Assembly: GCA_021464245.1 (NCBI GenBank)
Contig: JADCRB010000018.1
Span: 3,458,015-3,522,014, forward strand
Reading direction: 5' to 3'
DNA: 64,000 bases
DNA from: Carallia brachiata
Taxonomy: Eukaryota; Streptophyta; Magnoliopsida; Malpighiales; Rhizophoraceae
Made by a program: the position numbers and the translations under genes. Below the pieces are notes generated by a model. That model did no database searches. It had not been told where the DNA came from and worked only from the letters and a program-made list of their open reading frames with translations. Positions 24,866-36,655 of the stretch are shown piece by piece (within the stretch, counting starts at the first letter, position 1; every line of letters starts with the position of its first letter).

Positions 24866-26567
24866 TCATGGGCTGAACAGAAAACCACTCACAATCTGAT
24901 CATTAGACACTAAATTCGCTAACATGCCTGCTGTGGATGAATCTGCAGAGAAACCTTTTCTGACCATTTCTTTCACAAGATGTATTGCAATAAATGAGTC
25001 ATTATTTTAAACAAAAACCTTGGATCATTACATTATAAGAGCAACTATTGGGTAAACAACCATACTCTTCCATTTTTTTAAACAAAATATATGCCTGTTT
25101 TGCCAGCCCTTCTTTACAATGCCCCTTAATCATAACGTTATATGTCCAAACACGAGGCAACAAGTTTTTATTAAAAAGACTAGAAAAGAGGCCTCTTGCC
25201 ATTCGAAGCATCCCAACATAACACATGCCATCAATAAGGTTATTATAAACAACAATGTCAAGATGCAACCCTCTCTCTTGCATTGATTTGAATAGGTTTA
25301 GTGCCTCATCAAGACAGCCACATTTACCTAATCTATCAATCAAAGTTGAGAAAGTGATCAAATTTGGAACATGGCCCTTAGAACACAACTCCATGAAAAG
25401 CTGTCTTGCTTCCCAAAGCCTCCCTCTTTGGCACAAACCCCTCAAAAGAGTGGTGTAAGTGACAACATCAGGTTTCAATCCTTTATGGCACATCTCATCA
25501 AGAAGTATGTTTGCCACTTCAATTCTTCCATGCTTGCAATACCCGTTAATCAAGATACCATAACTAAAGGCATCTGGCCTGCATCCCCAAACAACCATGT
25601 TGCTTAGTAGACTTCTAGCCTTACCAATTTGATTTGTCAAACAACATCCATCCATCAAGGTATTATAAGTACAAACATTAGGCTTTACACCATCATAAAT
25701 CATCCTTTTAAAAACCTGTTGGGCATCTGAAATCTTCCCTTCTTTGCACATTGTATTGATTAATCTGATATAGGTTACTACATTTGGCATGATATTCGCA
25801 GCAACCATTTCATCAAGCATCCTTGTAGCTTCCTTCCATTGGACCAAATTACAAACACGTTGGATTAAAGAGCTATTCGTAACAACATTTGGTGAAATGC
25901 CCTTATTCAGCATTTTGGAGAAGAGATTAAAGGCATCATTTGCTAGCTGATCCTTGCAAAGGCTATCAATGATAGTGCTCTATGTCACCACATTTGGCTT
26001 GCAATCCCTTTCTTCCATAATCTCGAGCAACTGAAGAGCTCGTCTATTTTCACCAAATTTACACAGACCCTTCAATATGGTATTGTAAGCAATCAGATCA
26101 GGTTGACGGCCTTTACTGACCATCTCAACAAAGAATCTCACGGCTCGATTAATTTCGCCCTCTGCAACTAGTCCATTTAGAAGAGTATTAAATGTAACAA
26201 CATCAAGTGAAAAACCAAGTTTCAACAGTTTCCCAAACATGGAAAACATAATGTTCACCCGATTCAAACGACAAAAACAGTTGATCTCTATGTTCAGGCT
26301 GGAGATATCACGTGCAATCCCCAAAAAATCTAGTTTTCTAGACAAAGAGACCACCGCCGCGTAATGTTTTATCCGAACAATTTGGCCAAAGAGTTGATTG
26401 AAATATATAATGGAGGGCAAAGGACGCCTTTGAACCATCTGATTGACCAAAATCAGAGCATCCTCAAGATTTCTGCAGCTTACAGGCTTCTCTTTCTCTA
26501 AATGGTACGACCGGCTTTGCATGGAACAGAGTGAATGATTTCGGCAATTCAAAACAAAAATCTCCAT
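24866..26567 (-). pseudogene. RFL-type PPR gene, copy C, broken by a stop and a frameshift
   Basis: This is a close paralogue of the PPR gene at 5102-6781 over its whole length. The ATG at 26567 opens MEIFVLNCRN, the ancestral N-terminus. Codons run open to a TAG at 25977-25979, where the sister has Tyr (VVTYNTIIDS against VVT*STIIDS). They are open again in the same frame to a TAA at 25002-25004. There an extra base puts the last repeat in another frame, which can be followed to the expected C-terminus ending FSP at 24866. Repairing both lesions would give a protein of about 565 residues with the same 35-residue repeats. The coding region is otherwise well preserved, so inactivation looks recent. 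Confidence 0.9.
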
Positions 26568-26799
26568 TTTAATCGATAATGAATAGAAGAAGCAAAAGAA
26601 TACCTCGACGACAGTACAATTGTCCGCATCATTTGGATTGGAGTGGTTACAGAAATCAAATCGGGGCCTTGGGACGAGCAGCGGCAGAAAGAACGTGTGG
26701 TGAGCAGTAGGAGAGGAACCGGACGATTAGAGCGGCGGCGACGGACTGGGCGGGGAGGAGGAGTGCACGGCAATATTTTGCTTTTTATTTTTTTCTTGC

Positions 26800-27300
26800 T
26801 TGGGAGTGTACTCAAATGATAAGAACCATTATAAATTATAAGTGATTTTTTTTTTTTTTTTGAAAAATGAGAGTTGGGCATGTAATTCCAACAGTCCCCA
26901 TTTGAAGTACTACAATTGTCTATAAAAGATGCATCTAATCAAAATGATAAAATTTTATAGAACACTTGATCAGATATCTGACAACAACACTCGAATTTGA
27001 AACTTATTTATGTACTTTTCTAATTTTGCGTCTTGGCCTTTATGTAGGGGTAGGACATCAGAAAAATAAAAAGGGTACAACATGAGCTCTTTGCCACCCT
27101 CACATTTTTCCTTGCTCGACGCATTTGGGACTTTTTATATTTAATAAAATAGAATGTATGGATGACACTTTATAGTATGGTGAAAAATGGAGTTAAGTTC
27201 CTACTCTCAATTTATAAAGAAATAAATTTTACCATGTTCAGTAAAAATTACCAATTTGACACACAATTTATTTATCTATTTAATTAATATAAAAAAATTT
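26800..27300. other. Intergenic, nothing recognised
   Basis: AT-rich sequence upstream of PPR copy C, with a T16 run near 26850. No coding or structural signal seen. Confidence 0.4.
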
Positions 27301-28102
27301 TAAAAAATTTCTCTTTAATTCTTACTGTCACATGACAAAAAACCTGATTTTCTTTTTTTATTGCAATTTTCCTCTTCAACTTAAAAAAAAATAATAATAA
27401 ATCAAATGAAAGTATAACTGAAAAATCAAAGAGCCTAAAAACAACTGTCTTGTCAAATTAGTAATTATTAATATCTTGACTGTTATCATGATGCCGAAGA
27501 TTATGTTAATTATTAATATCTTTTATTATCTTCCTTTCCTACCTTTTCTGTCTTTGCCCTCGAAGAGTGTCAATGAATCTCTTTTTAAGTTTTCGTGTTA
27601 CGAGTATTTTTTTCTTTTAAGTTATATGCAACAATTCTTTGTTATCTTAATTGTTATTTATAACATATAGATGGTGAAAATTCATATATAAAAGAAAAAT
27701 TTAGAGAAAGCTTTTCCTTAATTATTGCTACCACATAACAAAAAAACCTGATTTTCTTTTTTCATTGCAATTTTCCTCTTCAACTTAAAAAAAAAAAACT
27801 AAATCAAATGAAAGCGTAACTGAAAAATCAAAGAACCCAAAAATAACTGCCTTTCTTGTCAAAGAATATAGTGATTATTAATATCTTGACTGTTATCATG
27901 CTGTCGAAAATTACGTTAATTAATAATATTTTTTATTATCTTCCTTTCCTACCTTTCCTGCCTTTGCCATCGAAGAGTTTCAATGATTCTCTTTTTGAGT
28001 TTTCATATTACGGGTATTTTTCTCTTTTAAGTTATGTGCAACAATTCTTTGTTATCTTGACTGTTATTTATTGCGTATGGATGGTGAAAATTCATATGAA
28101 AT
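27300..28102. repeat. 404-bp tandem direct duplication
   Basis: About 27300-27690 is repeated at about 27712-28102, with cctgattttcttttttt at 27343 and 27747 (period 404). Both units keep an open frame on the plus strand reading IFYYLPFLPFLSLPSK and IFYYLPFLPFLPLPSK (inside 27476-27670 and 27856-28104), but that reading is hydrophobic low-complexity sequence with no known domain. Treat it as a non-coding repeat unless transcripts show otherwise. Confidence 0.85.
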
Positions 28103-28870
28103 GAATATTCACATCATAACTTATTATAATTATTGACCAATTATATTCCCATAAATAACGTAACTTAAGGGTCATGACTCTTTGATTACTGTTCTGTTAG
28201 CATATATCTCTTGAGCAACACAATGGCATGTGGGGAGAGCAGATGGAAGCTACAACCAATCCTTTCAAGGTATTCATATTGAAATCTCTATTCCAAGAAC
28301 TAGAAATCTGAATTTTTGTATAGTTTATATTATTTCCAAGCGATTTAAGTCTATAAATTTTTTATATTTAAAACTATCACTTGGTGTTGATGTTAATTGC
28401 ATACAGGTCCTGTGTTATTCTTTTATGGCAAGATAGAATTATTCAAGATGGGTTATGAGTGTGTGCTTTAAACTCACATAAATATAGAAAAGAAGATATT
28501 ACAGCTAACATTGTAAGAACTGATTATGGTTATTATGATTATTAGACCGCAGATATTGGTGCTGGCTCTTGCTGAGGCTAAGGTAAGGTTATTTTCTATA
28601 TTTCACTCATTTAGATTTCTTACTTTAATCATGTGTTTATCTTTTATTTTTTTTTATTTCTTTTTGTATTCGCAGCTGACATAGTATGTGTTTTTGACTT
28701 ATCATTGTTGATTATGATTCTATCTGTGTTTTTGACTTATCACTGTTGATTATGATTCTATCTTGAGAGAACCACATGCATCAATTCTTCAACGAGAATT
28801 CACAGTTTGTATTCGTATGGTTCTTTGATGGGAAGCGCTCAATGGCTTGCTGCTGTGTAGTTGTAGATAA
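28103..28870. other. Intergenic with a short tandem repeat
   Basis: No gene recognised. A unit of about 39 bases (tgtgtttttgacttatca, then ttgttgattatgattctatc) occurs twice at about 28687-28763. Confidence 0.5.
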
Positions 28871-29860
28871 GGTTGATGAGCTTTGTATTAAAAATCGTAG
28901 GTTCTGCTTAAATTTTGAAATCAAATCATAGATGCATGTCTGCTTAGCAATTGGTTATTGTTCATATCATGATCGTTCCCTGAGTTTTTGTCAATTACTT
29001 TGATGTTTTGTTTCTGGACTAGGTTATGCATAGCAGAAGAAATCCAACTGTTGTGTGGATGCTTCGATTTTGTCAGCGACTTTTTGTGAGAATGTTGAAT
29101 CCAGTTTCAATTTCCTGAAGTTCAATTACATATCATGCATGGGGTTTGCTGCTAATAAATTTGCATATGAGGCTTTGGATCATTTCAGTTTGACTCAGAA
29201 AGAAGCATTCAAGAGCTAATTGCTTGTAGCCATACTGGTTTGAAATATCTATATTTTTTTAATTTTCTTAAATCTAAACCAACTGGTTAGGAAGAGAGAA
29301 TAGTTGGAGAGGTTAAGGATTCAAATCCTCAACCTCTTACTTAATAGTATATTTCTAGTGTCGTTTGATATACAAGTTTAAGACAGATTTAAAATATTTC
29401 TCTTATTCCCCTTTTTTTCTACTTTTCCCAATCATAGCTATTTGATTATTTATCTTTGAAAGTTCGGAGTCGTTGCTTTTATTGTAGTGAAAATAGATAA
29501 AAATAAGTTGGAAAGATTCTGGCGGATTTGTTTGGCTAATGTGGATGAAAAAGGAAACAGAGGTATGTCATTTAGTTATAGCATTCAAAGATTAGAACAA
29601 TACTGGCACTGAAGGATCAAACAAAAAGAAGATTCAAACAATTCCTAGATAAATCTGTTACATCAATTTGAAACTGTAAGTTTTACATTGAGCCTTTGAT
29701 CTTAAAAAATGTAGTTTTCTAGAGCTTGGATTTGCCAAGAAACTTCATTGCCGCTGTCCTTAGATCCTACCACCTTGGATGGATAAGCCTGTCCTAATGA
29801 AATTCAGCGCAGCACTGGAAAAAATTGAGTCAAGGGAAGGGTCCAGAACTAAATATCCTA
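28870..29860 (+). repeat. Duplicate of the NLR 3'-flank block, NLR absent
   Basis: This matches 41495-42240, the block directly 3' of the NLR pseudogene. Shared pieces include taggttctgcttaaatttt, ctggactaggttatgcata, cagaagaaatcc/ttc..gttgtgtggatg, gatgaggctttggatcat-type text and ataaaaataagttggaaaga. The pattern ctggactag before gttatgcata looks like a splice acceptor, so this may be a 3' non-coding exon of an NLR transcript. No NB-ARC or LRR sequence precedes it here. About 130 extra bases at 29262-29393 are absent from the other copy. Confidence 0.75.
29262..29393 (+). mobile_element. Possible SINE inside the NLR 3'-flank duplicate
   Basis: The insert relative to 41855-41865 contains aaccaactggttaggaagag (box-A-like) and ggattcaaatcc (box-B-like). 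It resembles the SINE at 12777 in layout. The flanking repeats (tttgaaatatct / tttaaaatattt) are imperfect, so this is tentative. Confidence 0.45.
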
Positions 29861-30600
29861 GTTGAAGAATTCTCATTGCTAAGAAAATTCATGGACGAAC
29901 CAATTTGAAGCTCATGCATAACATCACTACAATTTATTGTAATTAATTCCATCTCCCAATTCACTCTGTAATGTGAATTTTTGTCTTGGGATATTATAGC
30001 GTATCATTATTATCATTGTAAAATTCCCAAGTTTGGGTTTGGCAACATCATCTGGTTTTCTCCTTTATCATACAACAACAATTGTAAGAGACTGAAGTTG
30101 GCTAAAGATTCCTACTTCTTTGCTGATGCGATTAATCCTTCCTACATACTTCAAGATGTAATCTTCATGTGCAATTTTCATTGGTTTAGGTTCCTACTCT
30201 TGTTTTTGAAAGAGAGAAAAAGATGGTTGACAAAAGAGCGGGCATAATTCAACAGTCCAATTTCAGTAAATCATAAGGGCAAGAAGCAGCATTGGCTGCA
30301 CTTATTGGAGCTTAGCATCCTTCAATAACTAATGAGGTTCGAACTCCAATTTCGCTCCTGACCCTGTCCTTCTCTTTACAGTTAGACTATAAGCTCTAAT
30401 GAAAAAAAAAAAAATGTAAATCAACTTGGTCCACCAAAAGAGGCTAATTTTACCCTCTGAAATTAAAGATTGCACATGTGCGACAAATATTTGGTGGGTG
30501 CAAATATAATGTTTGGTGCGCAAAAACAACTTCTCCTTTGTGCTTCTTAGTACTCTTCTTCACAGACAAAACATGGAGAGCGATATTTTCTGCGCTCAAA
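29860..30600. other. Intergenic, nothing recognised
   Basis: Low-complexity AT-rich sequence. The ORF at 29981-30247 (88 codons) has no recognisable features. Confidence 0.4.
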
Positions 30601-30735
30601 AAAAAAAATCAAGAGAGAAAAATGAAATGGTATTCCGCCGCCGGAGTTTGAACCCGGCCGGAATTAATTCAACCAGAGAATTTAGCCATTGTGCTACAGC
30701 GGATTTTGTAGTGAAATTTGCCTTTAACGCTATTT
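30600..30735 (-). mobile_element. tRNA-derived SINE, family 2, copy 1
   Basis: On the minus strand this reads a good box A (TAGCACAATGGCTAA), then box B (GGGTTCAAACTCC), a GC-rich stretch, and a T-rich 3' end at 30601-30611 in complement. It shares its 5' half with the element at about 32170-32275. T-ended SINEs are known in plants (Au-type). I did not find a clear TSD. Confidence 0.65.
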
Positions 30736-31146
30736 AAGTTTGGCAACATGTTGTTTTATCACAGATCGTCAATAAATTTGTTTGTGGGATTAAGACCACT
30801 CTGTAAGGCATATTATTTAAAGTATGAAATTTTTTTTTTGCTTCACAATAGTGGTTTCAAAATAACAACAAAGTAATACAGACTATTAATAGTTGAATTG
30901 ATGAAAAAAAATAAAAATATAATTACGTAGCTACTTATTGCTATTTAAGTATAGTCATAATGTTGTCTTACTCTTTAAAATAGGGATGTAATTTTTCACC
31001 CAAACATAATTTCTGTCTATCTCCTCATAAATATTGGAGAATAGTATATTAATAATACAATTGAGAAAAGTGTTATTATTGTAACGGTGGGTCTCATAAT
31101 AATATTCAAAATAATATTTTTTTAGTTCATTCTCAAAGGAAGTATA

Positions 31147-31232
31147 AGTGGACACTCCAACAACATTTAACAGTTCATTAAATTTTTTTTCTGAATTTAA
31201 TTATCAAACAGTTTATATTAATGAGTGTCCAT
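31147..31232. mobile_element. GTGGACA-family MITE, copy 1
   Basis: The termini gtggacactc (31148-31157) and gagtgtccat (31223-31232) are inverted copies. The core has the family signature of a T-run followed by aatttaattatcaaacagtttatatta. Relatives lie at 35488 and 37277. Confidence 0.6.
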
Positions 31233-31876
31233 ATATATACTAATAAATTTGTGTTCTTTAAGATTTTTTTTTATTTTTATTGGTGAAAAGATATTTTTAG
31301 AATTTTTGCTATAAAAATAGATTCATTAGCTATGCATAACTTTTGTGAAGAAATATTATTGCAATAAAACGATCGTTGAATTCTAATATTAATTCAAAAT
31401 TAGTTCCATAAGTGGATAATTTTCTAGACAGGCTAAACTAAAGATAATTTATCAATGACAACAGTTAAGTCTCGATCTTAGGTTCAATTAAGAAGAATTA
31501 AACGTATCTTTTTTCGTTATTTTTTATTATGAATTGAATTTGACATAATAAAAACTATTATAATTAAATTTCAAAAAAATAATTCAACCATTGTACTGCC
31601 TACTCTAAAAATTTGTCACAGACATCGTCATCAAAAACTTCAAAAAAGTTATGCTGGATCCAGACCGACAATAGACTGATAACTCTGCATATTACCAATG
31701 CCATAACTTTTTTTACGCCACAATAATTTACAGAATGGCAACCTTTTTTTTTTTTTTTTTTTGCGACGAATCTGAAAATCTTGACAAAAGGTTAGCTTTT
31801 TAGTGACTCTTTTAGAAATTTAGTTGCCTAATGTAATGAAACTAATCTGGCAGGACTAAAGGGGATTAATTTTTGT

Positions 31877-32160
31877 CACTACTAGAAAAAATAGTCGCCA
31901 AATAGTTTTCCGACCACATGTTTTGTGACTTAAATTAGTCGACAAGTGGTTAATTTAATATTTTCAACTATATATGTACTGTTGTCGAAAATAGTTACTA
32001 GTCTGTTGTAGGGAACTAAACATTCGTGAATTGTGGTTAGTCTACTATAGGCAACTAATAGCATTTTAGATGCCAAATACTTTAATTTTTTCAGGCTAAC
32101 TTAGATCAGTCATCTGTCAATGTGCAACATAAGTAGTTGAATTAAAAGTTACGACAAATT
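31877..32160 (+). mobile_element. CACTA-like transposon terminus with subterminal repeats
   Basis: CACTACTAGAAAAAATAG at 31877 is the classic end of En/Spm (CACTA) elements. The next 250 bases repeat short motifs (tagtcgcc, gttgtcgaaaatagtta, tagtctgttgtaggg, tagtctactataggc) as subterminal TNPA-type binding sites do. I could not find a matching inverted end within the window, so it is a fragment, or its partner has decayed. The GC-rich patch at 32850-33420 may be the internal part of the same element. Confidence 0.6.
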
Positions 32161-32169
32161 ACAATTCTT

Positions 32170-32275
32170 TTTTGAAGAATAAAAACCAATTATTCGGCTG
32201 CCAGGGAGTCGAACCAGAAGTAATTCAAGTTAAAGAATCTTAACCTTTGTGCTACAGCAGATCTGAACAATTTTT
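32170..32275 (-). mobile_element. tRNA-derived SINE, family 2, copy 2
   Basis: On the minus strand: TGTAGCACAAAGGTTAAG (box A) and GGTTCGACTCCC (box B), in the same layout and spacing as the element at 30600-30735. Diverged and probably old. Confidence 0.65.
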
Positions 32276-32849
32276 ATTTACCTTAAATTGACAAGGTCCT
32301 CTTCAGAAAAATCTAAGAAGTATAATTTTCAGGCATCGGCTACATTGTTATTTTCTTGCTATGCTATCCTAGTATTTTTTAACTGTAAACAAACGTCACA
32401 TTAATATAAATTTATTCCGTACAAATATCTAATACAAAAGTGTTGTAAAACATTAGTACAAAACAGAAATATAAAACCATTAAAGTGACCTACATCTAAC
32501 TCAATCGCAATAACCATTAACTAATAGGGCATATATTTTTTTATGACGAAATTCTTTATCGGAAGAGGAAGAAACCAAAAATGAGTTAAGACCTATTGAA
32601 AATTAAGGTTTCAAAGGGATCTTTTTGTCTAAACAAACCACATTTCAACAAACTTATAACAAAAATTGACGGAATGTAACAAAAATTGACCGAATATACT
32701 CAATAATAATTTTCCACAGATCTAAACTACAGACCAACACACTAAAATTCTAACACAACCAGGTACGCATCCCAATATACACCAACTAAATAGAGCCTAA
32801 TACTCATCCCAAGATAAATCCACAAGCGCCAATCCTACAAGAACCAGAA

Positions 32850-33420
32850 TCCATGGTGGCAGGCGAAGGAGGTGGCGACGACAGTGGCGGCGGCAAGGGC
32901 AGGGGCAGCAAGGGCGGCAACGGCGGTGGCAACCAGGAGGGCGACGATAGGCACGGCAGTGGGGGCATCAGCAGCACGAGCAACAGCAACTCCAGTAGTG
33001 GAGGCTACGCCAGTCCGGCATCGGTGGCGACGAGGGCTCTAGGCCTAGCTGCAGGGGAAGCACTGACTCTAGTAGTGGAGGCTGTGACATTAGAGTGGCA
33101 TCACATTCGTCTGTAGCATAAAGGTCCAGCGCGGTGGCGCCGTCACCAAAGATAAAAACCAAAAGGCATGAAAAGGACAGTGATGGTGAGGAGACCTCGG
33201 ATCTGGCAATAGGCGACCATGTGTGTCTTTGTTGAAATTAGATCTGACAACCAAAATAACTAAAAAAACATTAAATGGAAATAGAGGTGGCGGGGGAGGA
33301 AGGGACAGGCGGAGCAAAGGCTTCAGGAGCTAGGGGAGGGAGGAGATAAGGCATAAAAGAAGAGGAGGGGGAAGGGTGGCTGGCTGGCGGCAAAGAGCTG
33401 CAGAGACAGAGAGTAGTTTA
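32850..33420. other. GC-rich, simple-sequence island
   Basis: A GC-rich patch in AT-rich surroundings, rich in ggcggc/gcagca runs, giving Gly/Ser-rich readings on plus (32853-33116) and Pro/Leu-rich readings on minus. These are shadows of the composition and not convincing proteins. It could be the GC-rich internal segment of a CACTA element (En/Spm has such a region next to its 5' end), an acquired gene fragment, or an old CpG-rich promoter. Confidence 0.5.
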
Positions 33421-33429
33421 AACTGAGGT

Positions 33430-35487
33430 TAGAGAGAGTAGTATTACTCTGTGCACATTAGCAAATTAAGAAACTACTCTCTATGCTATCCTATTATGAT
33501 TTAAATTTCAACTGAAATCTAGTTGGTATAAAGCCTTTATTACTAAATATTTTCAAATTAACTTAGGTTACTGTCTCACTTTTATTGTAATTCACTCAAG
33601 TTTGGTCATCCCTTTTAATTGAAATATTTTAGATTTATGAGACATTTCCAGTTTAACCTACATGGTATCTCTCAGCTTATTTATATGAGTAGTAGATCTA
33701 CTTAACTAACTAATTTTTAAAAGTATGCTACTTAAATTGATCAAAATCAGATTATGACATCTAAATAGGCTAAATTTAAAAAATTTGCAACCGAAATTTA
33801 TCAAAATGAAAGTATGTAATTCAAAATGAAAATAAAAAAAGGTTAGCGATCTAAATCCAAATTTACATTTAATACAAGAATAATACTACATAACTTTAAA
33901 TATTTAGTAACAAACAGCAATATAATCTCATCAAACGACATATAATAATTTATTTATTTTTATTTTTATAAATTTGATTATGTAATAATTCATACTAATT
34001 ATTTAATAATTTATATTAATTTATTATTATTTTAAAGTTATTTAGGTAAGACTACTAAAATTATTCTTTTATACAAACTTATAGAAGAATGATGAGTGCT
34101 GTTTACAACTTGCTGGATAAACAAAAAGAGAAATGGAAACCTCATTATCTTCATAAAGGGATTGGCAAGGGTTCACCATCAATCTTATCTCTGTCATCCA
34201 CTGCATTTCTCGTCTCTTTCTTTTACATCAATCAATTGGCCTACCCACTAGGCAATTGCATCCGACAATGGCATCTCCGTTATATCAAATCACAAAAGAA
34301 AAGATGCTTCATGAATAAGAAAAGAAATGACCAATATATTCTTACATATCTGTGCTACTTTATGGTAGGTCCTGCAGAAAAATAGCAAGACGTCAACTTG
34401 ATAAAAAGCTCAACACGAAAGTGTAATGAATTGTAAAAAAAAAAGTGCGATAAGTGGCAAATTTCCCTCATTATTATTATTATTTTCATTTTCCAATATA
34501 TCGTCACATTTACCTGATTTAACAAATATAATAGAACATTCAATTTATTATAATTTGAGAAATATACCAAAAAAATTAGTATTAAACTTTTATAAATTTT
34601 TATAATTAGATTCTAAATCCTTTTGATTTTTTCATATGAATCCTCATTGTTCACAATCCTTTTCATATACGTACTTTTTTAGATGAAAAGAAGTAAAATA
34701 AATAATAAATTTATTTATTTTTACAAATGAACGTTCCTAAGATTTATACTAAAAATAAAAGAAATTTTTTTTACATAAAATCTACGGTTTATATAATATA
34801 ATATCTTTTTATTTGTTCTTTTGACAAAAAAAAAAAAAAAAAAGGAAAGTTGGGTCATGCTGATTAGGTTGAGTTTGGCTCAAAAGTTTTGAAATTTTTA
34901 GAATTCGAATTATTTTCGAATCAAATTATTTTTTAAATAAATTTTTTAGATAAGTGGGAATTAAATTTTTAATTTGAATTATCACGCATATGTCATATCA
35001 GCATTATATAAAAGGATAGTCACTTTGATTACTGATTCACCCAAATTGATGCATTTCCAAAAATCTCAAACTAACAAAAAATCAATCACTCAGAAAGAAA
35101 CCAAAAATCAAGATAGGGTTATTTGATTGACTATATTTTAAAAAGAGCTTCACTTAGATAATAATGAAATAATTATGTATTTTATTTAACGATATTTAAT
35201 AATTTTTTTTTTAAATTTAATTATCTGACAGCTCATATTAATTTATTTATACTTTATTATTACTTAAATATTACTATTTAGTATTTTTCTTCTAAAAATT
35301 CAAAACCTCAATAAATCAAAACGGAAGCATGTTACTTTAAATGACAATATATAATAATTAGTGATCCAAATTCATATTTAGTCCAAAGGATTCCTAGCTG
35401 TTATTATCAAGATAAAAAAAAAAAAAAAAAGAATTGGCATGCCATTCACCATCTAATCATAAAAATGATTTCATAGAATTTAATTAT
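33430..35487. other. Gene-free AT-rich stretch
   Basis: Contains pieces of the repeat signature aataatttatttatttttat near 33940-34040 and 35190-35250 that also form the core of the GTGGACA MITEs. A 98-codon ORF (34089-34385) has no known domain. A-runs at 34827-34844 and 35415-35430 could be old retroelement tails. Confidence 0.45.
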
Positions 35488-35614
35488 GTGGACATGTAAG
35501 AAAGAGTATGTAATAAGTATGTAGTCCATTTAATAACATTTAATAATTTATTTATTTATTTATTTAAATTTAATATCTTTTTTATCATCTAACAGTTTAT
35601 ACCACTACATGTCT
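35488..35614. mobile_element. GTGGACA-family MITE, copy 2
   Basis: Opens gtggacatgt and closes with a diverged inverse (actacatgtct). The core has aataatttatttatttattt followed by atctaacagtttata, as in copies 1 and 3. Confidence 0.55.
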
Positions 35615-35723
35615 ATAGCGTGTTTTACTAAATTATCATAAAAGATTTTCCTTTGTAATGAGAATTTATCTTCCATTCAAAACAAAGTTGATTGGACAAT
35701 TAATCATAACTTTATTTGATTGA

Positions 35724-36639
35724 TTTTTTTTCCCCCGAAGATAAAAGCTTCATTATATGGCGGAAAATCCAACCACATATATAAAGAGCAAGCCCCAAAA
35801 ATGAGCCCATACAAAGTAAGCCTAGCCACCCTATTAAATAGTGCCAAGCCCACCCTAGCATAGACCAACCCCTACCCCAAGCAACAAACATGCAACCCGA
35901 AAGGAAGCCTAAGTAGGGTCCATTGCCCCAGAAAGAACCAAGCCTACATAATGGCAACAGCAGGCCTACGGCCCACCAGAGGGATCACCAAGGACCAAAA
36001 AGTCTCTACCCCCACAATCTGCACAACAGCGGCAACAACCTTGACAACTAGGGAAAACGGCAAGCCGCATGGGGCTGTTGGTGACAGCAACCCTAACAGA
36101 TAGCTGGTAAGACATCGACCACACCAAAGCGCTAAATATGTGTGGAAACCAACAGATGCTGCAGAAGACAAGGAGGCCTAACAGGAAAGGAGTCAGCAAA
36201 AAGCAGTGACCGACAAACTAGCGAAACATTTGCATGGAACTCCGACCATCCCAATCTGTACACAGCTGCCATCCACTCCAAAAAGGCGCCGCTCCCCCAC
36301 CACCTCACCCATCAGAGATGGGGAAGAGGCGAGGGAGCCTTCTGAAAAATCGCAAGATGACTTAGGCACGACACCCAAGAAAGCCACCAAAACAGAAACC
36401 TTGAGCTGCAAGAACCACTAGCAAACCCATCAACTGGCTAAGCACCATGGAAACAAAAAGAGAAAACAACAAATCCCACATAGGGGAACAAATCCCACAA
36501 GGAGAACGAAGCCCACCAAGGGGCAAGCAAACACGATCCGGCTGAAGACTGAATGACAGAGAACAAGCAAAGGCTCTTGTCGCACTTTAGTCTAGACGTG
36601 CGCACAATAGCCTCTTATCTCTTTTCCTTGTCACGATAG
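35724..36639 (-). mobile_element. 5'-truncated or non-coding LINE, 16-bp TSD
   Basis: Read on the minus strand, this GC-richer segment ends ...CCGCCATATAATGAAGC, then ttttatcttcgggggaaaaaaaa, an A-tail at 35724-35731, as plant L1-type elements do. It is flanked by aactttatttgattga (35708-35723) and aacttcatttgattga (36640-36655), matching at 15 of 16 bases. Minus-strand ORFs inside (35712-36411) have no RT or endonuclease motifs, so it is the 3' part or a non-autonomous derivative. Confidence 0.78.
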
Positions 36640-36655
36640 AACTTCATTTGATTGA

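Noticed and set aside
33061..33080. Possible partner end of the CACTA element (ctctagtagtgg)
   Set aside because: Only about ten bases match and the A/T-run expected next to a CACTA end is missing. It lies within the GC-rich island.
32853..33317. Gly/Ser-rich ORF on plus and Pro/Leu-rich ORFs on minus
   Set aside because: All frames are open because of the GC-rich simple composition. No domain, no start context and no splice structure.
34089..34385. 98-codon plus-strand ORF
   Set aside because: No family features, AT-rich codons, and no sign of exons around it.
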